Assembly: GCA_032718475.1 (NCBI GenBank)
Contig: JAUCBJ010000933.1
Coordinates: 1-64,000 of the forward strand
Direction of reading: 5' to 3'
DNA: 64,000 nucleotides
Origin: Nemertoderma westbladi
Lineage: Eukaryota; Xenacoelomorpha; Nemertodermatida; Nemertodermatidae
Each line of letters begins with the position of its first letter. Within the stretch, counting starts at the first letter, position 1. A model generated the notes under the pieces. The model saw only the letters and a list, made by a program, of their open reading frames with translations. It had not been told where the DNA came from and made no database searches. Position numbers and translations under genes: made by a program. Shown here piece by piece: positions 34,773 through 45,941 of this stretch.

Positions 34773-34925
34773 ATGCTCACTCGGCTCGAACGATCCTGGA
34801 GTAAACCTACGATCAGAGTCCCGGAATACTCGGTCAAACCTCCTCATTCCTTAGTTGGACCTCAGACCTGCGATCCTGGTGGTGTCGCGGATCCTCGCGG
34901 ACGGTATTCACTGTTCAAGATCTAG
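34773..34925 (+). CDS. Small accessory frame B, 50 codons, unknown
   Basis: A short Pro/Arg-rich frame (MLTRLERSWSKPTIRVPEYS...) in the same frame number as frame C downstream and similar to it in composition. The two could be exons of one basic protein. Alone it is short enough to be chance. Confidence 0.25.
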   Translation: MLTRLERSWSKPTIRVPEYSVKPPHSLVGPQTCDPGGVADPRGRYSLFKI

Positions 34926-35288
34926 TGCTACCCTAACAATTAATCGGTAACACTCCGACAGTGATTTCTAGCTAGCCGCCCATCTTACCTAGCCGGATTA
35001 TGACGCAGACACCTAATATCACTATCCAACCGTATGGTCGTCCCGTTTAACGCGATACAACCCTTCATCAAGGTGAAGGAGAGCGTTGTACGAAACGAGT
35101 TAAACCCTATTCTATAAAGATCAAAAAAGAAACCTGCGTTTGTTCAGATAAACGTAAGTTATAACAGTAAGTCCAATCGATAAACGAATTGGCCTTATCT
35201 CAATTCGATTGGGAAATCCAGAATCTCTAAGAAGTTATCGAACTTGGACGATCCTATTCTCTGCGAGAGTTTTGGACGAACGTATCCC

Positions 35289-35495
35289 ATGACAAGCGGA
35301 GGAAAATCAGCTCGAGGAGAAGCATATCGAAATGGACGAGACACCGACCGTAAACCCAAACCTTGTAATGCAATCATATTGCACCCTTCACCCAGGAGTT
35401 ATGGCCCTCCTAGTAAAGTGGCTTCCCCCAAAGAGAAAATGACTCTGGCTAGCTTTAAAAAACTGCATAAACGCCGTCCGCGCAAGAAAGACTAA
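35289..35495 (+). CDS. Small accessory frame C, 68 codons, basic
   Basis: A basic, proline-rich product ending in KKLHKRRPRKKD, an arginine/lysine-rich motif like those used for nuclear entry or RNA binding. The frame is open upstream to 35,244 without an ATG. It ends about 80 bases before the 3' LTR. By position it is comparable to small regulatory genes of complex LTR elements; function is inference only. Confidence 0.35.
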   Translation: MTSGGKSARGEAYRNGRDTDRKPKPCNAIILHPSPRSYGPPSKVASPKEKMTLASFKKLHKRRPRKKD

Positions 35496-35573
35496 CTGTT
35501 TAGAGTATTTATGTATATTAGAAATTGTGATTTTGTATATTTTATAGACTTAAATCCCATTTTCTGGGAGCGG

Positions 35574-36783
35574 TGTAAAAGCTTTTGTGGGATAACTGAT
35601 TCGTTTGCCTTGCTAACCAGTTCCCCCCCAGTCGCTGAATACTCTAAAAGGGGATCTATAACTCGAATAGCGCAAGCTACCAGCTTATTGGCTGATTTGC
35701 TGTACGCAGGTATCTGGGCTCTGTTTAATCGGCCAACCAGCCTAGAAAGGTTGCGTCATAGCCTTGTTTTTGTATCTCCCAATAGAATTTGAGTTAGCCT
35801 TGATTTTGACCTATCACAGAGCTACTGAACTGAAATTTTCCTATCTCACTGCTCTTTCTCTGTGTTGAACGGGAGCTTCGTGGAATAAGGGTAGTTGGTA
35901 TCCTCGTATAGAGTAGTAGTCACGAGTTTTTCAAAGCCACGAAAGAACGGCTTTGTAGTGTTTTGTGCTTTCTGCTTTTTAGCTCAACACTAGTAGGTTT
36001 AATTATAAGGACATATATCCTTTAACTGCAACTGTACACGGCTTTTAATAACTGCTGACACACGGCTTTTAATAACTGCTGAAACTGCTAAAAATTACCT
36101 GCTCAATCAATACTGTATACTGCTATTTGTTGTCGGTTATTCATTATATTGGTTGATGAATTATTATATTGGAATAACGAGAAATAACCCCGAAAACCCA
36201 ATATTCTTGATATACCGAAGGTAAGAGAGAAAGGTTACCTATAACGATTGTGACTTATGTTAAAGTGGTTTGAAGTGAATCTAATGTTATTTGATAGACC
36301 CTACATGAGTCAGTCTGTGTTCCTTTTATATGTGACTAAAATCAGTGAAGATTGGCAGATTAGTGTGCAGTATTGTGCAGCATTGTGTACGAGTGAGTCT
36401 GTTAAAGAAGCATTTCCTAAAGAATGCGCCATATATGTGAATTATAATTAAGCCATATCGTTGTGAGTAGTTTAAGTCATAACTCTGTTTATATAAATAA
36501 AGCGCCACGTCCTAAAGGAACTGTTAATATTCCCTAAGGTGAATAATATTGTCAGAGATTATATAATACTGTCAGTCGAATAATACATTAGGCTTACATA
36601 GCAATAAAATTAAACCGTCGAACCCAATCTCCCGGGAATATCCAGCGGGTGAATGATCGCGCACAGATTGGTTTCGACTAGTGTAGTGAATCAAATACTT
36701 GTCATAGGCTAAAAAGCGATTTAATATCTAGAAGACATCTTAATTTGGCGGATTAAACTGCCAAAGGTCTGAAAGCGCGAACA
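35574..36783 (+). repeat. 3' LTR of the BEL/Pao element
   Basis: 1,210 bp, same ends as the 5' LTR. I noticed two differences: g for a near 36,234-36,239 (agaaaggtt) and g for a in accgtcgaaccc near 36,619. It is followed directly by the target duplication catct. Confidence 0.96.
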
Positions 36784-36880
36784 CATCTCTCATTACTCTA
36801 AAACAAATACGAAAACTAAAAACTTACATGGATAGCATTAAAAATCACTATTATATACAATATATGACCGTGACTCCATA
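36784..36880 (+). pseudogene. CR1/Jockey-like LINE, part 3 (C-terminus)
   Basis: The end of the LINE split by the BEL/Pao insertion. The few codons before 19,938 (SATKIWNAS) and those after this point (ITLKQIRKLKTYM) together make the usual LINE C-terminal helix. The host sequence from here to about 37,000 would be its 3' untranslated end. Confidence 0.75.
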
Positions 36881-37002
36881 AAATAGCAACAAGCAACGTT
36901 TGTAATTGTAAGTATGGGGTGTGTGTGTGTCTACGCGCCAATGTATTGGGTATGTATGTACAACATCAATATGACTCCAGTGGATACACAGTAATGTAAT
37001 TT

Positions 37003-39225
37003 GTGTAGGTCAAGGATTTGTCTGCCATACATGACGATTATTCCCATAAATTATCAGCCGGGGCCACCCTCCATGCTGCCTTCTGACAAAGTGGCCAAAG
37101 GAGTCCTTGATCTGGATTTGGACGAACTGCCGTTGATACATGCATTGGAAGTAAAATGGTGGCCTGAGGAAGATGTATTCACCATCGCACTCAAATCGTA
37201 GATGGTGGTCAACCAAGAATGAGTCGCGAAGAGGACAATTCTTTCCATCATAATGTCCATCTACGATCCACTAGGGATGGTTGCAGAAATTGCGCTATAA
37301 GGAAAGATCATATTACAGAAAAATGTAGGATCAACAAATTGGAATAGGATAAACAACTACCACCAACTTTGTTATCCGACTGTATAAAGTGGACTTCCCA
37401 ACTAGAAATCCTTACAGAGTTACAGATTCCCCGCCTGTACTTCCCTGAAATCCCAGATACTCCAATATAAAAGTTACATCAATTCTGCGATGCCAACAAA
37501 TCCGGTTGTGGCACCGTTTCGTACCTGCGTTATGTGGGTGGGGAGGAGAAGCCTATTCAAACTAGGCTCATATATTATTCTAGAATGAGACCCACACCCA
37601 TATCCACACAGACGGTTTCCAGGATGGAGTTATCAGCAGCGGTACTAGAGCACGCAGAAGTCATCATTGAGTTGGAACTGAAAATCGACCGGAATTACTT
37701 CTATTCGGATTCAGAGGTGGTACTATGTCAACTATCAAATAAATCAAGATGCTTTGTAACCTTAGTAGCAAACTGGATAGAGGAAGTAATAAGGTTCACC
37801 GAAATAAGACAATGGAGATATGTTCCTACAGAACTGAACCCAGTGGACTGTGCAAGCCATGGATTATTCCTGGAAGAGTTTATGACAAGGTTCCACAACT
37901 TCTGGTTCTATGGACCAGACTTCCTTAAACTTCCTGATAGGGAGTGGCCTTTAAAAATTGTCTGTGGTCCCCATACAAGGAAGAAACCGGAAGAGGTGGA
38001 CGACTATAAACCTTACAAAGAGAAGGAAGTTACGGCATATACCGTAATGGTTGGAACGGCGGCAGATAGTGAACATCCTATATATAAAGTTCCAGCCGGA
38101 AATGGTTCCTTCAATATTAATGTGTACAGGCTTGGAAGCCTAATGATCCTACAGGATAAGATACTTTTCAACGCCCGACGCAAATGGAATAACTCTATAA
38201 GATTCCAACTGATTAGAGTGGACTATAAAGAAATAGCGTTTACAATCATAATGAAACATCTGCAAGTCAAGCATTTTGCAGCAACTATAAATGATTTGGA
38301 AAGAAACATCAAACTGGTTAGAAGCAATCCGTTGAGAAAATTGTGCTTGTTTCATGACCCCCTTGGGGTCATTAGATGTTACACAAGATTCCTATATACG
38401 GAACTGGATTACAATGAGAAGTTCCCTATATTGTTGCCAGATGAGTCGCCGATTACAACAGTGATTTTCAGAGGGGCACATCAAGATATATCCCACCAGG
38501 GTTTTGACTACACCTCACATAAGGTGCGACAATGCTTCTGGGTAGTCAAATTAAGTTCCAAAGTAAAACGTGTAATACGCACCTGCGTAAAATGCCAGAG
38601 GAAATGGGGTAAAGCAGGCTCACAGCGAATGGCCTTGCTACCATGGAATAGAATGCAAATGTATGACCCACCATTTACCTATTGTGGAGTAGATTTGTTT
38701 GGACCCATAACTCTAATGCGCGGCATTGTGGAAGTCAAACGCTACTGAGTGATATTTACGTGTTTCGTGCTGTGGCGCTGGATTTAGTGGTGGATTATTC
38801 ATCTGACGTACTGATTCTAGTGCTGAGAAGATTCATCTGTCGATATGGAAATGTTTCAATATTGTATTCGGCCCAAGGAACTCACTTTATGGGCACCCAG
38901 AATCAGCTGCAGGATATGGTGACCATGGCAAAATACATGGGCAGTATGGCTGAATTCCGGCCAGAAGGAACCTAGGAATGGTCAGCACCCAAAGTAAGTC
39001 ACCAAAATGGGATAACCGAATGCCTAATTAGAACTACTCGAAAAACAGATAGAAACTTACACCACCAAGTTATCACTGAAGAAACATTCCGAACTATGTT
39101 GGCGGAAGTTGAACTGTTGATAAACTCGAGACCCCTTTGTCAAATGACCGATGACCTCAAATCACGCCACCTAATGCTGCTGCCTACGATTATAATAGGC
39201 CTAGAGCCAAATGTACAGGTTCATT
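37003..39225 (+). pseudogene. Second, decayed BEL/Pao element (RT end to integrase)
   Basis: It is homologous to the RT C-terminal part (LPLIHALEVKWWPEEDVFTIALKS; SIYDPLGMVAE), RNase H (RMELSAAVLEHAE, FYSDSEVVL, ELNPVDCASHG), integrase zinc finger (H-H-C-C, ending RTCVKCQRKW), integrase core (YCGVDLFGPI; SAQGTHF) and integrase C-terminal part (EVELLINSRPL) of BEL/Pao elements. The longest open stretch is 37,534-38,748. Several stops and frame changes (about 37,200, 37,300, 38,746, 38,973) kill it. It belongs to a different BEL/Pao lineage from the complete element. I see no LTRs or gag. Confidence 0.9.
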
Positions 39226-39427
39226 CGACATAATCTGGCTATGATAAATGGTTATTTTGTAATGAATGAATGCATGATTCTTTCTAGGCCCCTTTTACGT
39301 TTTTATCACAAAGTGCTGCTGGTTACCTTATTCTCACTTTACCACGCGGGGCCACGCCTGGTACTAGTGGGGTTTAAGGGTATATCTGTCAATCATTGTG
39401 GTATTGCGTTATAAGGGAGGGGCCAAT

Positions 39428-39667
39428 TATAAAAAAAAAAGCAAACAGTCGGCCGAAGCCGGAGGCGACCCGAAGGCTCCTCTTTCGATAGCTGCTACCC
39501 AAGGGTAAGGGTGGGTGCTACTCCTATCCTAAGATTTGCTCCCAGTTATTTAACTGGTACGCATTTTATCGACCCCAGTGGATGAAAGGCTGAGTGGACC
39601 CTGGCGGGGCTGAACCTACAACTATTAGATTGCAGACCCGGCACTCAACCAACTGAGCTACCCCGCC
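39428..39667 (-). repeat. tRNA-derived SINE, antisense
   Basis: In reverse complement the tRNA-like head at 39,603-39,667 begins ggcggggtagctcagttgg (A box), has a B-box-like ggttcagcccc and closes with ccccgcc, which pairs with the first seven bases. The anticodon arm is degenerate. The body holds gggtcgataaaatgcgtacc, a phrase like one in mollusc and other invertebrate SINEs, and the element ends in a run of ten T (A on plus). The retained acceptor stem suggests a fairly young copy. Confidence 0.8.
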
Positions 39668-39689
39668 CTTTCGAGTAAGGCCCGTAATT

Positions 39690-40442
39690 TCCTGCTCCCA
39701 ATGCGTATTAGCAGTGCCGATAAGAACGGTCACTTCCATCCCAAAGATTTAAAAACTGTGGGTTTACCAGAGAGTGAAAAGGGTGTCACCTGTATCGCCA
39801 AGAAAGGGGAGGATAAATCTCTCTGGCAGTTCTTAGTCGATGAAGTCCTCCGGTATGGGATGTTTATTTATGATAATGAAAACCATCTGGACAGACCGAT
39901 TAGCAATAAGGTTAAAAAGCAAATCCTAAAGGACCAGCAACGGGATAAGGAGAAGGAGATAATCAGACAGCTCGACCTATGTGGCGGTCCACTGCAAGCC
40001 GATATGCAGCAACAATATACCGGTACGATAAAGTTTGCTCCCAAGTTCGCTCGGTTGTAGGATTGGTCGAGGAACAAGCAGAGGCCCAGCCATCACTCGT
40101 CCAGAATAGCTCACCAGTAATGGGACGGATGTTGATTTTTGACTTCTTGAAAACTGGGCACGAGGAAAATGCCCACCGGAAACCTTAGTTAGACTGTTAC
40201 TGATAGAACAGGTTATTCAAATCGGTACTGGGAATGGAGCAGACCTCCTTCGAGATTTCAACAGTGGTTTTGTTTCCCCTATAACTCCCGTTGTAGACGT
40301 ACAGAAAATCGTTTATACCTCAATCAGACTCGGTATTTATAGTCAGGAAATGATTGATCTCGTGGCCCCCCGGGATGACGATGTTAACATGGATGACTTT
40401 AAAGTTGGCACAGGGATGATGGCCTACATATTAGGGCAGTGA
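39690..40442 (+). pseudogene. Decayed coding block of unknown origin, left half
   Basis: An open stretch at 39,701-40,060 (119 codons from an ATG) is followed, after a frame change near 40,180, by about 88 open codons to the stop at 40,440. Codon use looks coding and the two parts appear to be pieces of one damaged gene. No domain is recognised; phrases include KKGEDKSLWQFLVDEVLRYG and DDFKVGTGMMAYILGQ. A foldback element follows, and coding-like sequence resumes at 41,556. Origin could be a DNA transposon, a captured viral gene or an old host gene. Confidence 0.5.
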
Positions 40443-40471
40443 GTTTTTATTTTTTCGATTTCATTGTTCTT

Positions 40472-41542
40472 CTACTGGTGTGCAAAAGTTGCCAATTGGT
40501 AAAAAATTAAGGCAAAAAAATTTAAATTTCTCTAAATTTCATCGATATCTTGATGGATCCCAAGGGGGTTGAAATGTTGAGCCTTCGTGATGCACCACAA
40601 TGAAATTTATAACAATATAACACATTAATGAAAGATCAATGACTCAAGAAAGAACTTCCTGCATTCATCAAATGTCATCAAATGGGTCAAAACTTAGTTA
40701 GATATCAAAATTTTAATTTTTGGATTAAGGGAACTAGTGCCACAGGCACCTAATGGCAGAACCTACCATTTGGCGCAAATGATGATTATTCTCAATTTTT
40801 GCAATAGCCAACTTTGAGTTCTCCTACTGCATTAATATTATGCTCATTTGAACCGCAATGACCGATTTTGTGGGGGTAGACACCTTCTTGAGATATCGCA
40901 GAAAATGTGAAGTCCAGGACAAGTCCACATTACCGCCTTGATGCGATATGGACAAAAACACTAAAAATTATAATTTGAATTATCTCAAGGAAGAAAGAAT
41001 TACTTCTTGAGTTATTTTACAAAATGTCAAGACTATGTCCACCAATTAATACTTGATATTTAGTTAACCCATTCCACACATTTTGTACAAAAACTATAGT
41101 GAATTAATCACTACTCTTTAATTTTATAGGTGTCTGTATACACTAAATCAATTCGTTGCAGTGATGTGTATATTTTTGATGCTTTAAGATAATTAGAAGT
41201 AACATGTTTTTTTCATATTTGTATATAAATCATTAAGGCACTCATGTTGACTTATGACATACTTAACATGTTTTGCAATATCTCAAGAACTTTTTGTTCT
41301 GCGCTTGTTTTGATGGTGTCTACCCCCACTAAATAGGTCATTGTGGTTCTAATGAGCATAATATTAATGCAGTAGGAGAACTAAAAGTTGTCCATCGCCA
41401 AATTTGAGAATAAGAGTCACTTGCGCCAAAGAGTAGGTTCTGGCCATGTGCCTGTGGCACTACTTCCCTTGGTCCCAAAATCAAAATTTTGGTATTTAAC
41501 TAAGTTTGGACCCACTTGATGACAACTTTTGTGCACCGGTAG
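40472..41542. mobile_element. Foldback (long inverted repeat) element, about 1.07 kb
   Basis: The outer ends ctactggtgtgcaaaagttg (40,472-40,491) and caacttttgtgcaccggtag (41,523-41,542) are inverted copies. Long inner arms of about 250 bases (about 40,671-40,925 and 41,255-41,525) pair with roughly 80-85% identity by eye; shared phrases include agtgccacaggcac, ctcctactgcattaatatta and gggggtagacacc. No transposase frame. It splits the unknown coding block. The duplicated target could not be defined. Confidence 0.85.
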
Positions 41543-42095
41543 AACATTGGAAAAAAAAAAAGTAAAAAACGCACCGCCCTACTACATACTGAGGGGTGAG
41601 GATATGATAACCCACCATGGGGGTAAGGCTGTCATAGCCCTGCAGAAATACAAGCGCAAATACCATGGCCACAAACCATCTGTCTGGGAGGATGAACTCG
41701 GATCCCTATGGAAGGTGTGCGATATGAATTAGATGCCAAACCGTAAAACTGAGAGTCTCGTTTTGGGCGGCATTGTTTTCCTGTTCATGAAAGACATGAT
41801 TAACCTACACCCCGAGCATTTCGACATCCTGAATAATAAGACAAAGAAATTCCTTGCCTCCTCCACCCTAGATGGCTTCATTGGGTATGAAGCCTTAGCC
41901 CAATGGAAGGTACTGACTGTTGGCGAAAGTAAGAAATCTGTTTGGGAGATAGCTGACAACAAGGTAGCGATCGCACCCCAACTGCTGTACAACATACCGG
42001 CAGTGACAAATGCGGTCAGGCACTTGGTGGCGGGAAGTCAGCCTACCACACCTAGGCCAAAATACCATACCATCAACCCAAATTCAAAGTCATAA
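41529..42095 (+). pseudogene. Decayed unknown coding block, right half, frame 1
   Basis: A frame of about 188 codons broken only by one TAG at 41,730-41,732, directly before an ATG. The real coding part likely begins near 41,556, just after the foldback. Phrases such as GGIVFLFMKDMINLHPEHFDILNNKTKKFL and PQLLYNIPAVTNAVRHLVAG look like a folded helical protein. I recognise no family. It could be a single mutated gene or, less likely, two genes. Confidence 0.5.
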
Positions 42096-42560
42096 CGCGA
42101 AGCGGGACAATACATTGTTAAACAGGAGTGCATACAAGGATAGCAGCTATCCGAGCTTCCTGCAGCGAAGAAACTACTGCTACAGAGGCAGGAGGGTGTT
42201 GGAATCTTCTAAGAGACGTTATGACGTCTTGTTAGAAGAGGAAAGCCTCCCCTCCACGAGCCCTGCTCCACCACAATCCAATAAGCAACAGTGGAGGCAT
42301 GAGCCAGTGGCCGAGCCACCTCGCGAGCCTGAAGCGCATCCTGTAACTGCGATATAATGGACTATAACTAGAGAGCAACCTTGGAAGGCTCCGGATGTCG
42401 AGATACCGTTTGACTTAGACTGCTCCGACCTGGAACGAGTGAGTGCATTGCCAGAACTCAATATAAACTTTCATATATTCCCGAACATTCCAGTTTTTCA
42501 GTTTTAAACTTCCCTCTCCCTGGTTAAATACCTACAGTACCAGACCAATATAAACCAGAG
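42096..42560 (+). pseudogene. Decayed unknown coding block, proline-rich linker
   Basis: After a frame change, an open stretch to 42,357 encodes a basic segment (NYCYRGRRVLESSKRRYDVLL) and then a Pro/Ser-rich one (SLPSTSPAPPQSN). A further stretch (42,360-42,506) reads EIPFDLDCSDLERVSALPELNI before a stop. This looks like the flexible middle of the same broken protein. Confidence 0.4.
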
Positions 42561-42844
42561 ATCAGCAAGGATCATACTTTGATTCCCCCCGCCGTGTTTG
42601 TTGACAACTTCGTCTATCCGCAGCCAGAGAAGTATGCCAACGTTAAAGGGATGAATGAAGACTATACTGAGTCAATGGACCCCATCGACATCAGGACAAC
42701 CTTTAACAAGTTCCAGGTCGAGTGGGAGGAGGATGTTGTTAACCTCCAACTCCCGGAAGAACCAAACGCCTCCAAGGATCTAAACTACACCAAACGATAC
42801 AGGGCAAGGTTGAAAAAGTCTACTCAACAAAATCTAATCAAATG
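42561..42844 (+). pseudogene. Decayed unknown coding block, third segment
   Basis: About 90 open codons (IPPAVFVDNFVYPQPEKYANV... to YTKRYRARLKK) ending in TGA at 42,842. No recognised domain. A frame change or lost intron separates it from the next piece. Confidence 0.4.
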
Positions 42845-42899
42845 ACTGTAAGAGTTGCGCAGTAACAATCTTATGGGGTACGATGGACTTTCTGCAAAT

Positions 42900-43530
42900 T
42901 AAATAAGTTGGTCCCTCTTCCACTCCGAAACTACTGCGTTGTTAGCAGAAATGGCGAAAACTTCTGGAAACCCCCTGGTATGGAACCCAATAAGAGGGGA
43001 GTAACCAAAGTAAAGATTGAGGGACAATGCACCAAAAGCTGGGAGTGTTGGGCCGACTTAACCAACGTGGAACAGATAGCTGGTTATGAAGAGCTCGTGT
43101 ACCTCGCTAGTCACCACTCGGAATTGAAATGGAGGTTAGAGAAAGCGGGAACAAATGAGCGATATGATCTACGAGCAAGCGTCTTCACCTTCCCCTTCAT
43201 CCCTTTGGGTTAGAGATACCTCCAACCAATATCGATTCATATACAAAGCACTTATGCACACGGCGACTTACCCCAAGGTCGGACCAATAGCTGTGCAAAC
43301 CTGGCTGCTCCAGTATATCCCCGGAACACCTTGGGTTTGGTTGACAGATGGAATGGGTATGGATTGGGAGATGAACTACGTCCCCCACCCTGAGGTCGTA
43401 CTTCCTTCAAATCTCAGAGGCCGGGACTGGGATCGACTCTTGCTCCTTGACAGTATCCTGAGAAAAACCAATACGCTGGTTCTAGAATGGGCCGATCTAC
43501 TCGAGTCGGACGGCATGGAGGAGGGATAGA
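42900..43530 (+). pseudogene. Decayed unknown coding block, last segment
   Basis: Two overlapping frames (42,908-43,213 and 43,155-43,529) appear to be one protein with a frame change near 43,200. Another change probably lies near 42,990, where the alternative frame (ETTALLAEMAKTSGNPLVWN) reads more naturally. The end is rich in Trp and aliphatic residues (WLTDGMGMDWEMNYVPHPEV, WDRLLLLDSILRKT). No family recognised. Coding-like composition fades by about 43,730. Confidence 0.45.
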
Positions 43531-43730
43531 GGCTTGCTTCCCAACTTTTTCTGGGGCCTTTTTCTTCCCCTGGAATTTATTCCTTGGGAGGAGCTTAGGT
43601 CTTGTTATGCTCGGAGCGAGGAAGAGAGTGGGCTACGGTGGTGGTGATTCCCTCGAGCGAATGACAGCCAACGATCGATATGACATCATTGATGAAAGAA
43701 CAATGAAAAAGAACCCGCAGTGATAGTTTC

Positions 43731-44784
43731 AGATTAACATTGGTAAATGTCTACCACTCCATCCCCCTCAAACTCGATATAATGATGGGAGTAAAGATCA
43801 GCCCCAACTTGACATTTCTGAAATCATTCTGCATAATACAAACTCGATAATGAGTAGGAATCCGATGGCTAGAACTAGATTGAACTCTAGGCCGTGTCAT
43901 AATATTTAGGACCATATATATATATATATATATATATATAATCGATTGCATCTATAGTTCCCTTCGTGGAACAAGGCAGTAACGTTGTCTCGTTTGTGTG
44001 GTAAAGGAAATTTCATTTTAATGTTGATTTATGAATTACCTCTGGGAGAGAACCATAATTATTTGTGCTGTGTATTTAGATAATCTCAAACAGAAACCAC
44101 GTATATTTTTTGGTCAGTTTTTTTGCAAACACCAGGCACTCACGCAGTGCAGTTTATTTTTTTTAGGACAAAAACTATTTTTCAAAATCTTGGCCCAAAA
44201 TCTTTTCCTTTTTATCCCAATTTTTTCACATTTTTTCCAAATTTGCCATGGGGGGGTAGTGTAATCGATTTTTCACACCTCCGTAGGCAACAATACAAAA
44301 ATACTCTCCCTCAAGATTCTAATTTAGAAATGCAATAATCTCAACATAATTATTCCCTCCCCTTCCCTAACCGCAATACCCCATTGCCATTGCCATCTGC
44401 AGTACTAAAATCAGCCTGCCAACGCTTTTTACGACTAGAATACGACTGAAAACGACCAGATTACAGCTGACACATAGCTTGCCAATGGTGGTTGTAAAGG
44501 TTGTAATTATATTTTACAACCAAATTGTCTAGTTGTAAAAGTTGTAATCATAGTCGTAATGAGTTGTAAATGGGTAGTTGGAAGCCAGGTGTAAACGGAA
44601 GTAAACGGTCGTAATCCACCTCTCTGTTTGTCTGTTGTTTAGGTGGCCTTGGTGTGTGGAAACCATTATTTGAGAAACCCCTCCAAGCAGCAACGAAATC
44701 TTCAGACTGGTGTTGCTTGCAGTAATGCCCCCCCCCCCCCCCCCCCCTGTCCCGCCATTTAATATCTCTCTCTGTCAAGGGGAA
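43731..44784. other. Non-coding region
   Basis: AT-rich with a (TA)n microsatellite at about 43,914-43,940, a T-rich stretch at 44,105-44,245, iterated 'gttgtaaaagttgtaat' phrases near 44,480-44,570 and a poly-C run. No gene. Confidence 0.5.
44728..44747. repeat. Poly-C tract (20 C)
   Basis: An uninterrupted C run 40 bases before the start of the second RTE-like LINE copy. Confidence 0.9.
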
Positions 44785-45941
44785 ATGAAAGGGGAAATGC
44801 CACCACCAATTTGGACTAAAGGTCAACTAAAGCCTCTCCCTAAGAAAGGAGACCTCGGTGTACCTACTGTACAACCTATCGTGGGATCTGTCTGCTTGTG
44901 GTGGCTGCCAAAATATACAATAAAATGATCCAATAGAGAATTATACCTCACATGGAGAAACTGCTGCGTAAGGGCCAAAACGGATTTCGACCAAGTAGAT
45001 CAACAATAGCTCAGATACTGTACTTGCGCTACGTAGACTGATTGAGGGAATTAAGTCATAGAATCTCCCCGCAGTCATGACTTTTGTGGACATCAAGAAA
45101 CATTCGACTCAATCCATAGAGGTAAAATGCTGGAAATCCTAAGAGCTTATGGAATACTAGAGGTAATTGTGGCTGGCATTGGATTATTATATTGTGACAC
45201 AGAACCTCAGGTACTCTCACAAGATGGTGAAACTGAGTTCTTTTCAACCCTGGCTGGCGTACTGCAAGGTAACACATTGGCGCCATTACTATTCGTTATT
45301 GTACTGGATTATGCAATGAGGACGGCCACAAAGTGTGAAGATCTGGGATTCACACTACAAGAACGCAGAAGTAGTAGATATCCGGCAATTACAGTCACAG
45401 ACACCGACTTTGCGGATGACATCGCCCTGCTCTCTAATATGCTAGCAGATGCACATCTTATAATGAATAAGTAGATAGGGCTGCTAAGGAGGTTGGATTG
45501 CATATAAATGCTACCAAGACCGAATTCATGACTTTTAATGTTAATGGAAACTTGACAACAATTGATAATATTCAACTAAGGAAGGTTGACGACTTCCAGT
45601 ACCTTGGGCCATGGATAGAGAGTAGCAAGAACGACATAGAAGTTAGTAAAGCAAAGGCTTGGGCAGCTCTATCAAAAATGGATACCATCTGGAAATCAGA
45701 TCTCTCCAGGCACCTGAAGACTAAGTTCTTTCGAGCCACAGTGGAAAGTGTACTTTTCTAAGGGGGTATGACCTGGACACTGACGAAATCACTTGAATGG
45801 ACACCGAATAATTGATGGTTTGCTACACAATGACTACTAAGGGCAGATGAGAAACCACTCTCCCTGAACACAGATTAAGATTCAGTGGGCACTGCTGGAG
45901 ACGTAAAGACGAGGTCATACCAGGTCATACGAGGTAAGACC

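Larger units (their letters stand above)
19938..36783 (+). mobile_element. Complete BEL/Pao LTR retrotransposon, 16.8 kb
   Basis: Two 1,210-bp LTRs (19,938-21,147 and 35,574-36,783), both starting tg and ending ca, bound the element. I found only two base differences between them, so the insertion is recent. The 5-bp target duplication catct lies at 19,933-19,937 and 36,784-36,788. Inside are a 2.25-kb leader, a 732-codon frame of unknown type, a gag-pol frame of about 2,000 codons with all BEL/Pao domains intact, and a 3-kb 3' region with small frames. Size is well above the 5-10 kb usual for the family. A purine stretch gggagcgg ends just before the 3' LTR and may be the polypurine tract; no clear tRNA primer site follows the 5' LTR. 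The element sits inside a LINE and may still be able to move. Confidence 0.97.

Noticed and set aside
39603-39667. Functional tRNA gene on the minus strand
   Set aside because: The acceptor stem pairs, but the anticodon arm does not, and a SINE body with a T-run (A-run on plus) end follows.
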